Positions 1 to 6,805 of a DNA stretch of 6,805 bases are shown piece after piece. The stretch is from Pseudomonadota bacterium (GTDB lineage Bacteria; Pseudomonadota; Gammaproteobacteria; Steroidobacterales; Woeseiaceae). The notes beneath the pieces were generated by a model. It was not told the origin of the DNA. It was given only the letters and a program-made list of their open reading frames with translations, and made no database searches. Location: positions 1 to 6,805 of the forward strand of contig JADFGH010000124.1 in the NCBI GenBank assembly GCA_022567775.1, given 5' to 3'. The stretch's first letter is position 1, and every line of letters begins with the position of its first letter. A program made the translations under genes and the position numbers.

Positions 1-1825
<1,825 letters not shown>

Positions 1826-1903
1826 AGGTCCCCGGAAATTCCTGTTTTTTAGTAAGTATTGACTTTAAGAATCAGTTATTAACATCTGTTTTAAAACAAA
1901 TTA
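1826..1903 (-). other. AT-rich carA-carB spacer with a 12-bp palindrome
   Basis: This noncoding spacer separates the carA stop (TAG) from the carB ATG. It is far richer in A and T than the genes: positions 1841-1903 have 14 G or C in 63 bases. It contains a perfect 12-bp palindrome, TGTTTTAAAACA (1887-1898), just after the carA stop. I see no gene, and no convincing -35/-10 pair. In Pseudomonas aeruginosa an additional ORF lies between carA and carB; here there is none. It could be a plain operon spacer, a weak internal promoter or an RNA processing region. Confidence 0.5.
1829..1833 (-). promoter_or_regulatory. Weak, close-set ribosome binding site of carB
   Basis: The minus strand reads GGGGA with only three bases before the carB ATG. 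A better match, AGGAA (1843-1839), lies 13 bases upstream, which is further than usual. The start itself is secure because the protein begins exactly like known CarB. Neither site is ideal, so carB may depend partly on translation arriving from carA. Confidence 0.4.
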
Positions 1904-3061
1904 CTACAGCGCAATCGTCGTACGGCTCGCACTGCGTTTGAAAGCATCCATGTCAGCGATAAAGCGTTCGAACAGCGGCAGTAAATCATGTGGCCCCGGA
2001 CTCGCCTCCGGATGGCCCTGGAAACTGAACGCCGCACGGTCCGTCAGCGCGATGCCCTGCAGCGAGCCGTCGAACAGCGATTTGTAGGTGATCTCAATAC
2101 CGTCCGGCAACGATTCCGCATCTACGGCAAAACCGTGGTTCTGGCTCGTAATGATCACCTGCCCGCTGCTCACGTTCAGTACCGGATGATTCGCCCCGTG
2201 ATGGCCGAACTTCATTTTCACAGTCCTGGCGCCAATCGCCAGCGCGAGCAACTGATGTCCAAGACAAATGCCAAACACCGGCACCGATGTATCGAGAATT
2301 TCCCGTATCGCTGTGACGGCGTAGTCGCAGGGGTCGGGATCCCCCGGACCGTTCGACAGGAAAACGCCGTCCGGTGCAAGTGCAAGCACCTCGGCGGCCG
2401 TTGTGGTCGCCGGCACAACGGTCATTCTGCAGTCAAGGTCAGACAGGATCCGCAGGATATTGCGTTTTATGCCGAAGTCGAATGCAACGACATGGTAGGG
2501 CGCGACCCTGCGGCTCATGATGCGGTGGCGTTGATCAATGTTGGTTCCATAGCACCATTGATAGGCCTTGTCGGTGGTCACAAACTTGGCCAGATCCATC
2601 CCGGCAATGCCCGGGAATTTATTCGCGTGTTGCACGGCAATATCAGGATCTGCCTGCCCTGTCATGATGCAGCCTGATTGCGCGCCCTTGTCGCGCAACA
2701 ATCGGGTCAGCTTTCGCGTGTCGATGTCCGCAATCGCAACAGTGTTACCCGCCTGCAGGAATTCCGACAAACTGCGCTCGGCACGCCAGCTGCTCGCGAT
2801 GGCCGAGCTATCCCGAATGACCAGCCCGGATGCATGGATCTTTGACGACTCCATGTCATCACTGTTGGCGCCTGTGTTGCCGATGTGAGGATAAGTGAGG
2901 GTGATTATTTGGCGGCAGTAGGACGGATCCGTAAGGATCTCCTGATAACCGGTCATCGCTGTATTGAAAATGACCTCGCCGATGGTCTTGCCATCAGCGC
3001 CGACAGATGTGCCGTGGAATATTGTCCCGTCAGCCAGCGCGAGAAGGGCGGGCGTTGTCAA
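1904..3061 (-). CDS. carA: Carbamoyl-phosphate synthase small subunit (glutamine amidotransferase)
   Basis: CarA hydrolyses glutamine and channels the ammonia to CarB. The product is 385 residues, against 382 in E. coli. The N-terminal small-subunit domain is recognisable by [20 protein letters not shown] (28-47). The C-terminal class I glutamine amidotransferase domain has SNGPGDP (236-242), the nucleophile elbow GICLGHQ with Cys266, and [12 protein letters not shown] with catalytic His350 and Glu352, so the Cys-His-Glu triad is complete. The start is a TTG at 3061, chosen because translation from it gives [13 protein letters not shown], which aligns with the family start (E. coli MIKSALLVLEDGT), and because a strong Shine-Dalgarno sequence precedes it. 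E. coli carA is also known to start at UUG. The gene ends in TAG and is followed by carB. A hairpin with a T-run in its leader suggests transcription control independent of dapB. Confidence 0.98.
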   Translation of the reverse strand: MTTPALLALADGTIFHGTSVGADGKTIGEVIFNTAMTGYQEILTDPSYCRQIITLTYPHIGNTGANSDDMESSKIHASGLVIRDSSAIASSWRAERSLSEFLQAGNTVAIADIDTRKLTRLLRDKGAQSGCIMTGQADPDIAVQHANKFPGIAGMDLAKFVTTDKAYQWCYGTNIDQRHRIMSRRVAPYHVVAFDFGIKRNILRILSDLDCRMTVVPATTTAAEVLALAPDGVFLSNGPGDPDPCDYAVTAIREILDTSVPVFGICLGHQLLALAIGARTVKMKFGHHGANHPVLNVSSGQVIITSQNHGFAVDAESLPDGIEITYKSLFDGSLQGIALTDRAAFSFQGHPEASPGPHDLLPLFERFIADMDAFKRSASRTTIAL

Positions 3062-3067
3062 CAGCTA

Positions 3068-3075
3068 TCCTTCCT
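3068..3075 (-). promoter_or_regulatory. Strong ribosome binding site fixing the TTG start of carA
   Basis: The minus strand reads AGGAAGGA (3075 down to 3068) with six bases before the TTG at 3061-3059. This near-ideal site and spacing support TTG as initiator, and could offset the inefficiency of a TTG codon. Confidence 0.85.
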
Positions 3076-3128
3076 GATCAATAGACGTATCACCGGTAGG
3101 GGCCCATCAATCCGACCTTTAGATGCAC

Positions 3129-3154
3129 AAAAGCGGAAGGACATTGCCTTCCGC
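3129..3154 (-). terminator. Rho-independent terminator or attenuator in the carA leader
   Basis: Read on the minus strand, GCGGAAGG (3154-3147) and CCTTCCGC (3140-3133) form a perfect 8-bp stem with a six-base loop, followed at once by TTTT (3132-3129) and then G. It lies 222 bases past the dapB stop and 67 bases before the carA start. It could end the dnaK-dnaJ-dapB transcript, or attenuate transcription into carA. The T-run is short, so termination may be partial. The stem and T-run are seen directly; the regulatory role is inferred. Confidence 0.65.
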
Positions 3155-3160
3155 TCAAGC

Positions 3161-3182
3161 GTTCGCCGGTCACGCGGCGAAC
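3161..3182 (-). other. Second leader hairpin, directly upstream of the terminator-like stem
   Basis: On the minus strand GTTCGCCG (3182-3175) pairs perfectly with CGGCGAAC (3168-3161) around a six-base loop. No T-run follows. It ends six bases before the terminator-like stem, and has the same stem and loop length (8 and 6). The pair resembles consecutive hairpins of attenuator leaders, but I found no strong alternative pairing between them, so a switching mechanism is unproven. Confidence 0.55.
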
Positions 3183-3270
3183 CGGCGTAGTTTACTGAAC
3201 CCTGAGCTCTTGCGCCAGACCCAAGACGCATCTCAGGCGCCAATCGAACGAATGTAGGAGCGGGTTTTTT

Positions 3271-3284
3271 GTACATGGACGTAC
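3271..3284. repeat. Short hairpin related to its larger neighbour
   Basis: GTACATGGACGTAC can fold with GTAC at both ends. It is the sister of GCACATGGATGTGC (3297-3310): the two share 11 of 14 positions, and the second-position change T to C is matched by A to G in the opposite arm, which preserves pairing. Confidence 0.55.
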
Positions 3285-3288
3285 TTAT

Positions 3289-3320
3289 GTCGCTGCGCAC
3301 ATGGATGTGCAAGCAGCGAC
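3289..3320. repeat. Long hairpin inside the repeat element
   Basis: GTCGCTGC (3289-3296) pairs with GCAGCGAC (3313-3320), and inside it GCACA (3297-3301) pairs with TGTGC (3306-3310) around TGGA. Only a two-base AA bulge (3311-3312) interrupts 13 base pairs. No T-run follows on either strand, so it is not a terminator. Confidence 0.8.
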
Positions 3321-3375
3321 GAGCCAAGAACCGGGGCCAGGCCATTCGCGGCTGAAGCCGCTCCTACAGCCCCTC

Positions 3376-4050
3376 CTACGACCAAATATCCGTCATTCGA
3401 TACAGTCCGGGAGGTTGCTCCACCAACCAGCGGGCGGCGGCCAGCGCACCTTCCGCGAATACTCGGCGGTTGCTGACGCTGTGCGCAATTTCGATCGATT
3501 CACCGGCCGACACGAATCTGACCAGGTGCTCGCCAACCACCTCCCCTTCGCGGCGTGAATCGATGTTAATCGATTCATCACCCAGCGCCTCGCGAAGGGC
3601 AATCGCAGTGCCGGAGGGCGCATCTTTTTTATCTCTGTGGTGAGTCTCGCGAATCTCTGCCTTGAAAGCCGGCCCGAGGGCCACCGCCGCCTGCCGCAAC
3701 AGTCTCGACATCACAGCGATTCCCCGGCTCATGTTGCCCTCGACTAACAGGGCAATGTGCCGCGTCGCCGCTGCTATTGCAGCTTCGGCCTCCTGGCCGA
3801 TTCCGGTAACACCGCAGACCAGGGGTGCACGTTGCTCGGCCGCGACGCCGGCAATTTCTTTGGTCGCCTCCGGCAGCGTGAAATCGATGGCCACGTCGGC
3901 GCCGGCCAGCAACGCAGCCAGGTCAGTATCCGCGTTACGCGACCAAACGCCCGCTAGCTGGCAATCAGTCGCCTCCTCAATGACCTGCACCAGCTGCTGA
4001 CCCATGCGGCCGGCACCCAGTACCGCAACGTTCAGCGCAGCCTCCGTCAT
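3376..4050 (-). CDS. dapB: 4-hydroxy-tetrahydrodipicolinate reductase, shortened form
   Basis: DapB reduces the dihydrodipicolinate-type product of DapA to tetrahydrodipicolinate with NAD(P)H, in the lysine and diaminopimelate pathway. The product is 224 residues; E. coli DapB has 273. The N-terminal Rossmann motif is GAGRMG (12-17), one glycine shorter than the usual GAGGRMG. IDFTLPE (55-61), CGVTG (79-83), the active-site block HHRDK (137-141, with the expected catalytic His and Lys), DAPSGTA (143-149) and VGEH (172-175) are all present. By hand alignment it lacks about 22 residues after the second Rossmann strand, about 23 between DAPSGTA and VGEH, and a few at the C-terminus. The frame is intact and motifs are conserved, so it is probably functional. 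The ATG lies 4 bases after the dnaJ stop with only a weak ribosome binding site, suggesting translational coupling. The stop codon sits in a GTAGGAG repeat. Confidence 0.95.
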   Translation of the reverse strand: MTEAALNVAVLGAGRMGQQLVQVIEEATDCQLAGVWSRNADTDLAALLAGADVAIDFTLPEATKEIAGVAAEQRAPLVCGVTGIGQEAEAAIAAATRHIALLVEGNMSRGIAVMSRLLRQAAVALGPAFKAEIRETHHRDKKDAPSGTAIALREALGDESINIDSRREGEVVGEHLVRFVSAGESIEIAHSVSNRRVFAEGALAAARWLVEQPPGLYRMTDIWS

Positions 4051-4054
4051 CTGC

Positions 4055-5179
4055 TCACTGACTGATTCGATCGAAGAAGCGTTTCACCGTGTCGAGCCAG
4101 CCACCGGCTCGTGGATTATGCCGTTCCCCGCCAGCACTGACGGATGCTTCAAACTGTCCCAGTAATGCGATTTGCTCTTCAGTCAGGTTGATCGGCGTTT
4201 CCACAGCAATCCTGGCGAAAAGATCGCCGCGTCGCTTGTCGCGTACCGTTGTTACGCCCTTACCGCGCAGCCGGAATACCTTTTCGGATTGTGTCCCTGC
4301 CGGAACTTTAAGAGAAACAGTACCGTCCAGCGTCGGCAGTTCGACCTCTCCGCCGAGCGCCGCCGTCGCGAAACTGATTGGTACTTCGCAGGAAAGATCT
4401 GCGCCATCGCGCCGAAATATCTTGTGCGGCCTGACGCGAATCTCGACGTACAAATCTCCTGGTGGTCCGCCGTTTCTACCGGCCTCACCCTCACCGGACA
4501 GGCGAATTCGATCGCCGCCGTCAACACCGGCCGGAATCTTGACGGCCAGTTTCTTGTTCTTGCTAACGCGGCCCCTTCCATTGCACTTGTGGCATTGATT
4601 GTTGATGACTGTTCCGTTGCCTTTGCAGGCAGGGCAGGTCTGCTGAATTGAGAAGAATCCCTGCTGCATCCGAACCTGGCCGACACCACCGCAGGTTGTA
4701 CACGTCACCGGCTCTGAGCCTTTTTCCGAACCGCTGCCAGCACATTCATCGCAGGTAACCCGGGTCGGCACCTCGATCGTAATGGAGTCCCCGCTGACCG
4801 CTTTTTCGAGATCCAGCTTCAGTTCGTAGCCGAGATCAGCGCCACGAAACACCTGGCTTCGACCGCGACGGCCGCCGCCAAAAATATCGCCAAATACGTC
4901 GCCAAATATGTCGCCGAAACCCTCGGCGCTGAAGCCACCGCCAGCGGCTCCGCCGCGCACGCCATCGTGGCCGAATCTATCGTAAGCAGCGCGCTTGTCC
5001 CCGTCTTTCAGGACCTCATACGCTTCCTTGGCTTCCTTGAATTTTGCCTCGGCGCCGGCGTCATCCTTGTTGCGGTCGGGGTGATGCTTCATGGCAAGGC
5101 GACGATAGGCCTTTTTGATCTCGGTCGCGGACGCGGTCCTCGTCACCTTGAGAATTTCGTAGTAATCGCGCTTTGCCAT
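4055..5179 (-). CDS. dnaJ: Chaperone protein DnaJ (Hsp40), full length
   Basis: DnaJ delivers unfolded proteins to DnaK and stimulates its ATPase. The product is 374 residues (E. coli 376). Domains in order: J domain (about 1-70) with HPD at 33-35; Gly/Phe-rich linker (about 71-105); four zinc-binding CxxCxGxG repeats, CDECAGSG (143-150), CTTCGGVG (160-167), CPACKGNG (182-189) and CHKCNGRG (196-203), all eight cysteines present; then the C-terminal substrate-binding domains, with [11 protein letters not shown] (217-227) and a [13 protein letters not shown] tail. It is therefore a class I (type A) DnaJ. The frame stays open 17 codons further upstream, but [10 protein letters not shown] is the universal family start, and the extension would run through the spacer hairpin, so I start at 5179. 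The ribosome binding site is weak (AAAGA). It lies 90 bases after dnaK and 4 bases before dapB. Confidence 0.97.
   Translation of the reverse strand: MAKRDYYEILKVTRTASATEIKKAYRRLAMKHHPDRNKDDAGAEAKFKEAKEAYEVLKDGDKRAAYDRFGHDGVRGGAAGGGFSAEGFGDIFGDVFGDIFGGGRRGRSQVFRGADLGYELKLDLEKAVSGDSITIEVPTRVTCDECAGSGSEKGSEPVTCTTCGGVGQVRMQQGFFSIQQTCPACKGNGTVINNQCHKCNGRGRVSKNKKLAVKIPAGVDGGDRIRLSGEGEAGRNGGPPGDLYVEIRVRPHKIFRRDGADLSCEVPISFATAALGGEVELPTLDGTVSLKVPAGTQSEKVFRLRGKGVTTVRDKRRGDLFARIAVETPINLTEEQIALLGQFEASVSAGGERHNPRAGGWLDTVKRFFDRISQ
4880..4915 (-). repeat. Three 12-base tandem repeats in the Gly/Phe linker of dnaJ
   Basis: On the plus strand the units are AAAAATATCGCC, AAATACGTCGCC and AAATATGTCGCC. They encode the repeated residues [11 protein letters not shown] (about 90-101 of DnaJ). 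Such FGD repeats are normal in DnaJ linkers; the near-identity at DNA level could allow unit gain or loss by slippage without breaking the frame. Confidence 0.7.
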
Positions 5180-5194
5180 GTTTATCTTTGTACT

Positions 5195-5221
5195 AAAAAT
5201 CGGGCGCCGGTAACGGCGCCC
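5195..5221 (-). terminator. Terminator-like hairpin between dnaK and dnaJ
   Basis: GGGCGCCG (5202-5209) and CGGCGCCC (5214-5221) form a perfect 8-bp GC-only stem around a four-base loop. On the minus strand it is followed by GA and TTTTT (5199-5195), then the dnaJ start 15 bases on. This fits a leaky intrinsic terminator or an mRNA-stabilising hairpin that lowers dnaJ output relative to dnaK. No separate dnaJ promoter is evident in the 90-base spacer. The structure is seen directly; the effect is inferred. Confidence 0.65.
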
Positions 5222-5269
5222 AGTAAACATTTTCAGACAATTGAACGCTCCGAGCGCCCTGTCCCGCTA

Positions 5270-6805
5270 TTAGTCCGACTTCGATTTATCGCCGTCGTCG
5301 ACTTCCTCGAATTCCGCATCGACAACATCGTCCGTTCCGCTGTCACCTTCCGGCGACACTCCGCCATCCGTGGCTGCCTGCTCAGCGTAAAGCTTTTTCG
5401 CGATAGCGGCGGACGCCTCGCTCAAAGCAGCGGTCTTGGTTTCGATTGTTTCCTTGTTGCCATCCGCAAGCACAGCTTTCAAATCGGAGACCGCGGCCTC
5501 CACTGCAAGTCGTTCTTCACCGCTGACCTTGTCACCCGCCTCCGACAAGGACTTTTCAGCCGTATGAATCAGCCCGTCGGCCTGGTTGCGAGCATCTACC
5601 CGCTCGCGGAACTTCTTGTCTTCCTCCGCATGGCGGGCGGCATCCGCTACCATCTTTTCGATTTCCTCTTTGGCAAGACCACTGGATGCCTTGATGATTA
5701 TGTTCTGGCTCTTGCCAGAGGCCTTGTCCTTCGCCGAAACATTGAGAATACCGTTCGCATCGATATCGAACTGCACCTCGATCTGTGGCAGGCCTCGCGG
5801 CGCCAGCGGGATATCGGCCAGGTCAAAACGCCCCAGGGATATATTGTCCTGGGCGCGCTGGCGTTCGCCCTGCAGAACATGAATGGTTACTGCGGTCTGG
5901 TTATCGTCTGCGGTCGAGAACACCTGCGTTTCATTCGCCGGTATGGTCGTGTTCTTCTCGATCAGGTCTGTCATTACCCCACCAAGCGTCTCGATTCCGA
6001 GCGAGAGTGGTGTCACGTCCAGGAGCAATACGTCTTTGACGTCTCCAGCCAGAACACCACCCTGGATGGCTGCACCCATCGCAACCGCCTCGTCCGGATT
6101 GACATCGCGTCGCGGCTCCTTGCCGAAGAAGTTCTGAACTTCTTCCTGAACTTTCGGCATCCGGGTCTGACCGCCAACGAGAATGATATCGTCGATCTCG
6201 TTGACTTTCAGACCGGCATCCTGCAGCGCGATCTTGCACGGACCGATGGTCTTGGCCACCAGCTCTTCAACCAGTGACTCGAGCTTGGCGCGAGTCAGCT
6301 TGATGTTCAGATGCTTCGGCCCACTGGCGTCGGCGGTGATGTATGGCAGATTGACTTCAGTCTGTTGCTGCGTCGACAATTCTATTTTCGCCTTCTCTGC
6401 AGCTTCTTTCAGTCGCTGCATGGCCAGCGGATCCTGGGTGATGTCGACACCGCTTTCGCGTTGAAACTCCGCTGACAGGTACTCGATGACCCGCATGTCG
6501 AAGTCTTCGCCGCCGAGGAATGTGTCGCCGTTGGTTGCCAGTACTTCAAACTGGTGCTCACCATCAACCTCAGCAATTTCGATGATGGAAACGTCGAACG
6601 TGCCGCCGCCAAGGTCGTAAACTGCGAGCTTCACGTCGCCACGCTTTTTGTCCATGCCGTAGGCCAGTGCGGCGGCAGTCGGCTCGTTGATAATGCGTTT
6701 GACGTCCAGTCCCGCAATCTTGCCCGCGTCTTTTGTAGCCTGGCGCTGCGAGTCATTGAAATAGGCAGGAACCGTCACAACGGCCTCGGTCACCGTTTCG
6801 CCGAG
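5270..6805 (-). CDS. dnaK: Chaperone protein DnaK (Hsp70), start beyond the window
   Basis: DnaK is the ATP-driven Hsp70 chaperone that works with DnaJ and GrpE. Visible are 511 codons and the TAA stop; numbering matches E. coli at an offset of 130, so about the first 130 residues are missing. In the nucleotide-binding domain I see [19 protein letters not shown], the [12 protein letters not shown] block, and DLGGGTFD (fragment 64-71), whose Thr69 corresponds to the E. coli autophosphorylation site Thr199. The interdomain linker [10 protein letters not shown] (259-268) is intact. The substrate-binding domain follows, then an Ala/Glu-rich helical lid and the typical acidic tail [11 protein letters not shown], extended by DDGDKSKSD. 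Reading begins at the window edge as LGET-VTEAV. The GTG at 6793 is an internal valine codon, not a start. The promoter and any heat-shock control lie outside the window. Confidence 0.98.
   Translation of the reverse strand, partial: LGETVTEAVVTVPAYFNDSQRQATKDAGKIAGLDVKRIINEPTAAALAYGMDKKRGDVKLAVYDLGGGTFDVSIIEIAEVDGEHQFEVLATNGDTFLGGEDFDMRVIEYLSAEFQRESGVDITQDPLAMQRLKEAAEKAKIELSTQQQTEVNLPYITADASGPKHLNIKLTRAKLESLVEELVAKTIGPCKIALQDAGLKVNEIDDIILVGGQTRMPKVQEEVQNFFGKEPRRDVNPDEAVAMGAAIQGGVLAGDVKDVLLLDVTPLSLGIETLGGVMTDLIEKNTTIPANETQVFSTADDNQTAVTIHVLQGERQRAQDNISLGRFDLADIPLAPRGLPQIEVQFDIDANGILNVSAKDKASGKSQNIIIKASSGLAKEEIEKMVADAARHAEEDKKFRERVDARNQADGLIHTAEKSLSEAGDKVSGEERLAVEAAVSDLKAVLADGNKETIETKTAALSEASAAIAKKLYAEQAATDGGVSPEGDSGTDDVVDAEFEEVDDGDKSKSD

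Larger units (their letters stand above)
3253..3368. repeat. REP/BIME-like palindromic repeat element with 11-bp inverted ends
   Basis: The element is bounded by TGTAGGAGCGG (3253-3263) and its exact inverse CCGCTCCTACA (3358-3368). The right end is a complete REP-type unit: on the minus strand it reads GTAGGAGCGGCTTCAGCCGC, with a GCGGC/GCCGC hairpin around TTCA. Repeats of this form are widespread between genes in Pseudomonas and related gammaproteobacteria. The left end keeps only the GTAGGAGCGG arm and then runs into GTTTTTT. Between the ends are two further hairpins. There is no coding potential, so any mobility would need a transposase in trans, such as a RAYT (REP-associated tyrosine transposase); that is family knowledge, not seen here. 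Genome copy number cannot be judged from one window. Confidence 0.75.
3062..3375 (-). other. dapB-carA intergenic region
   Basis: This 314-base stretch has no convincing gene. The dapB-proximal part (3253-3368) is a palindromic repeat element. Positions 3183-3252 are unremarkable, apart from a possible long-loop pairing of CCTGAG (3201-3206) with CTCAGG (3232-3237). Then come the two leader hairpins, a 53-base stretch and the carA ribosome binding site. A promoter for carA should lie here if the terminator-like stem is efficient, but I cannot point to a good -35/-10 pair. I see no clear ArgR box. Confidence 0.7.

Noticed and set aside
1988..2677. Open frame of 229 codons on the plus strand inside carA
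   Set aside because: It is fully antisense to carA, whose protein is unmistakable, and its translation matches no family I recognise.
3289..3320. The long hairpin as a transcription terminator
   Set aside because: No T-run follows on either strand, and its sequence relates to the neighbouring repeat hairpin, so it belongs to the repeat element.
3058..3345. Open frame of 95 codons on the minus strand across the dapB-carA spacer
   Set aside because: It runs through the palindromic repeat and both leader hairpins, has no recognisable domain, and its start lies inside the repeat. Only its last 28 codons are listed as a low-interest possibility.
5180..5230. N-terminal extension of DnaJ from an upstream ATG at 5230
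   Set aside because: The extension ([10 protein letters not shown]...) is not found in DnaJ proteins and would translate through the spacer hairpin. MAKRDYYE at 5179 is the standard start.
4967..6277. Open frame of 436 codons on the plus strand, antisense to dnaK and dnaJ
   Set aside because: It lies opposite strongly conserved coding sequence and crosses the dnaK-dnaJ boundary. Long antisense frames opposite dnaK are a known by-product of its codon bias. The product shows no recognisable domain.
5270..6793. Reading dnaK as a complete gene starting at GTG 6793
   Set aside because: The same frame continues to the window edge as LGET and matches the middle of the DnaK nucleotide-binding domain, so the gene is simply cut by the window.

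Overview
The window carries a dense block of housekeeping genes, all on the minus strand. Read in the direction of transcription (high to low coordinates) the order is dnaK (start missing) - dnaJ - dapB - carA - carB (end missing). This order matches the dnaK-dnaJ-dapB-carA-carB cluster known from Pseudomonas and relatives, and the proteins align closely with their enterobacterial and pseudomonad counterparts. The source is therefore most likely a gammaproteobacterium with a moderately GC-rich genome. The spacer between dapB and carA holds a repeat of the GTAGGAGCGGCTTCAGCCGC type, common between genes in Pseudomonas and related groups. No species can be named from this sequence.

Region by region: 6805-5270 encodes the DnaK chaperone from about E. 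coli residue 131 to its C-terminus. A 90-base spacer (5269-5180) contains a perfect 8-bp GC-rich hairpin followed by five T. dnaJ (5179-4055) encodes the full co-chaperone. dapB (4050-3376) starts 4 bases after the dnaJ stop and encodes an unusually short dihydrodipicolinate reductase. Next comes a 314-base noncoding spacer (3375-3062). Its dapB-proximal half is a 116-base palindromic repeat element with inverted 11-bp ends. Its carA-proximal half has two strong consecutive hairpins, the second followed by four T, in the position of a terminator or attenuator. carA (3061-1904) starts at TTG behind a strong ribosome binding site. A 78-base AT-rich spacer precedes carB (1825-1), whose first 608 codons are present.

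Functionally there are two blocks. DnaK and DnaJ form the Hsp70 folding machine. DapB makes tetrahydrodipicolinate for lysine and peptidoglycan synthesis. CarA and CarB together make carbamoyl phosphate for arginine and pyrimidines; CarA supplies ammonia from glutamine to CarB. The hairpin and T-run before carA suggest that carAB is expressed separately from, or conditionally on, the chaperone-dapB transcript.

No mobile element with a transposase, CRISPR array, RNA gene, defence gene or convincing new system was found. The items most worth a second look are the repeat element, the structured carA leader, the double-deleted DapB and the dnaK-dnaJ hairpin.
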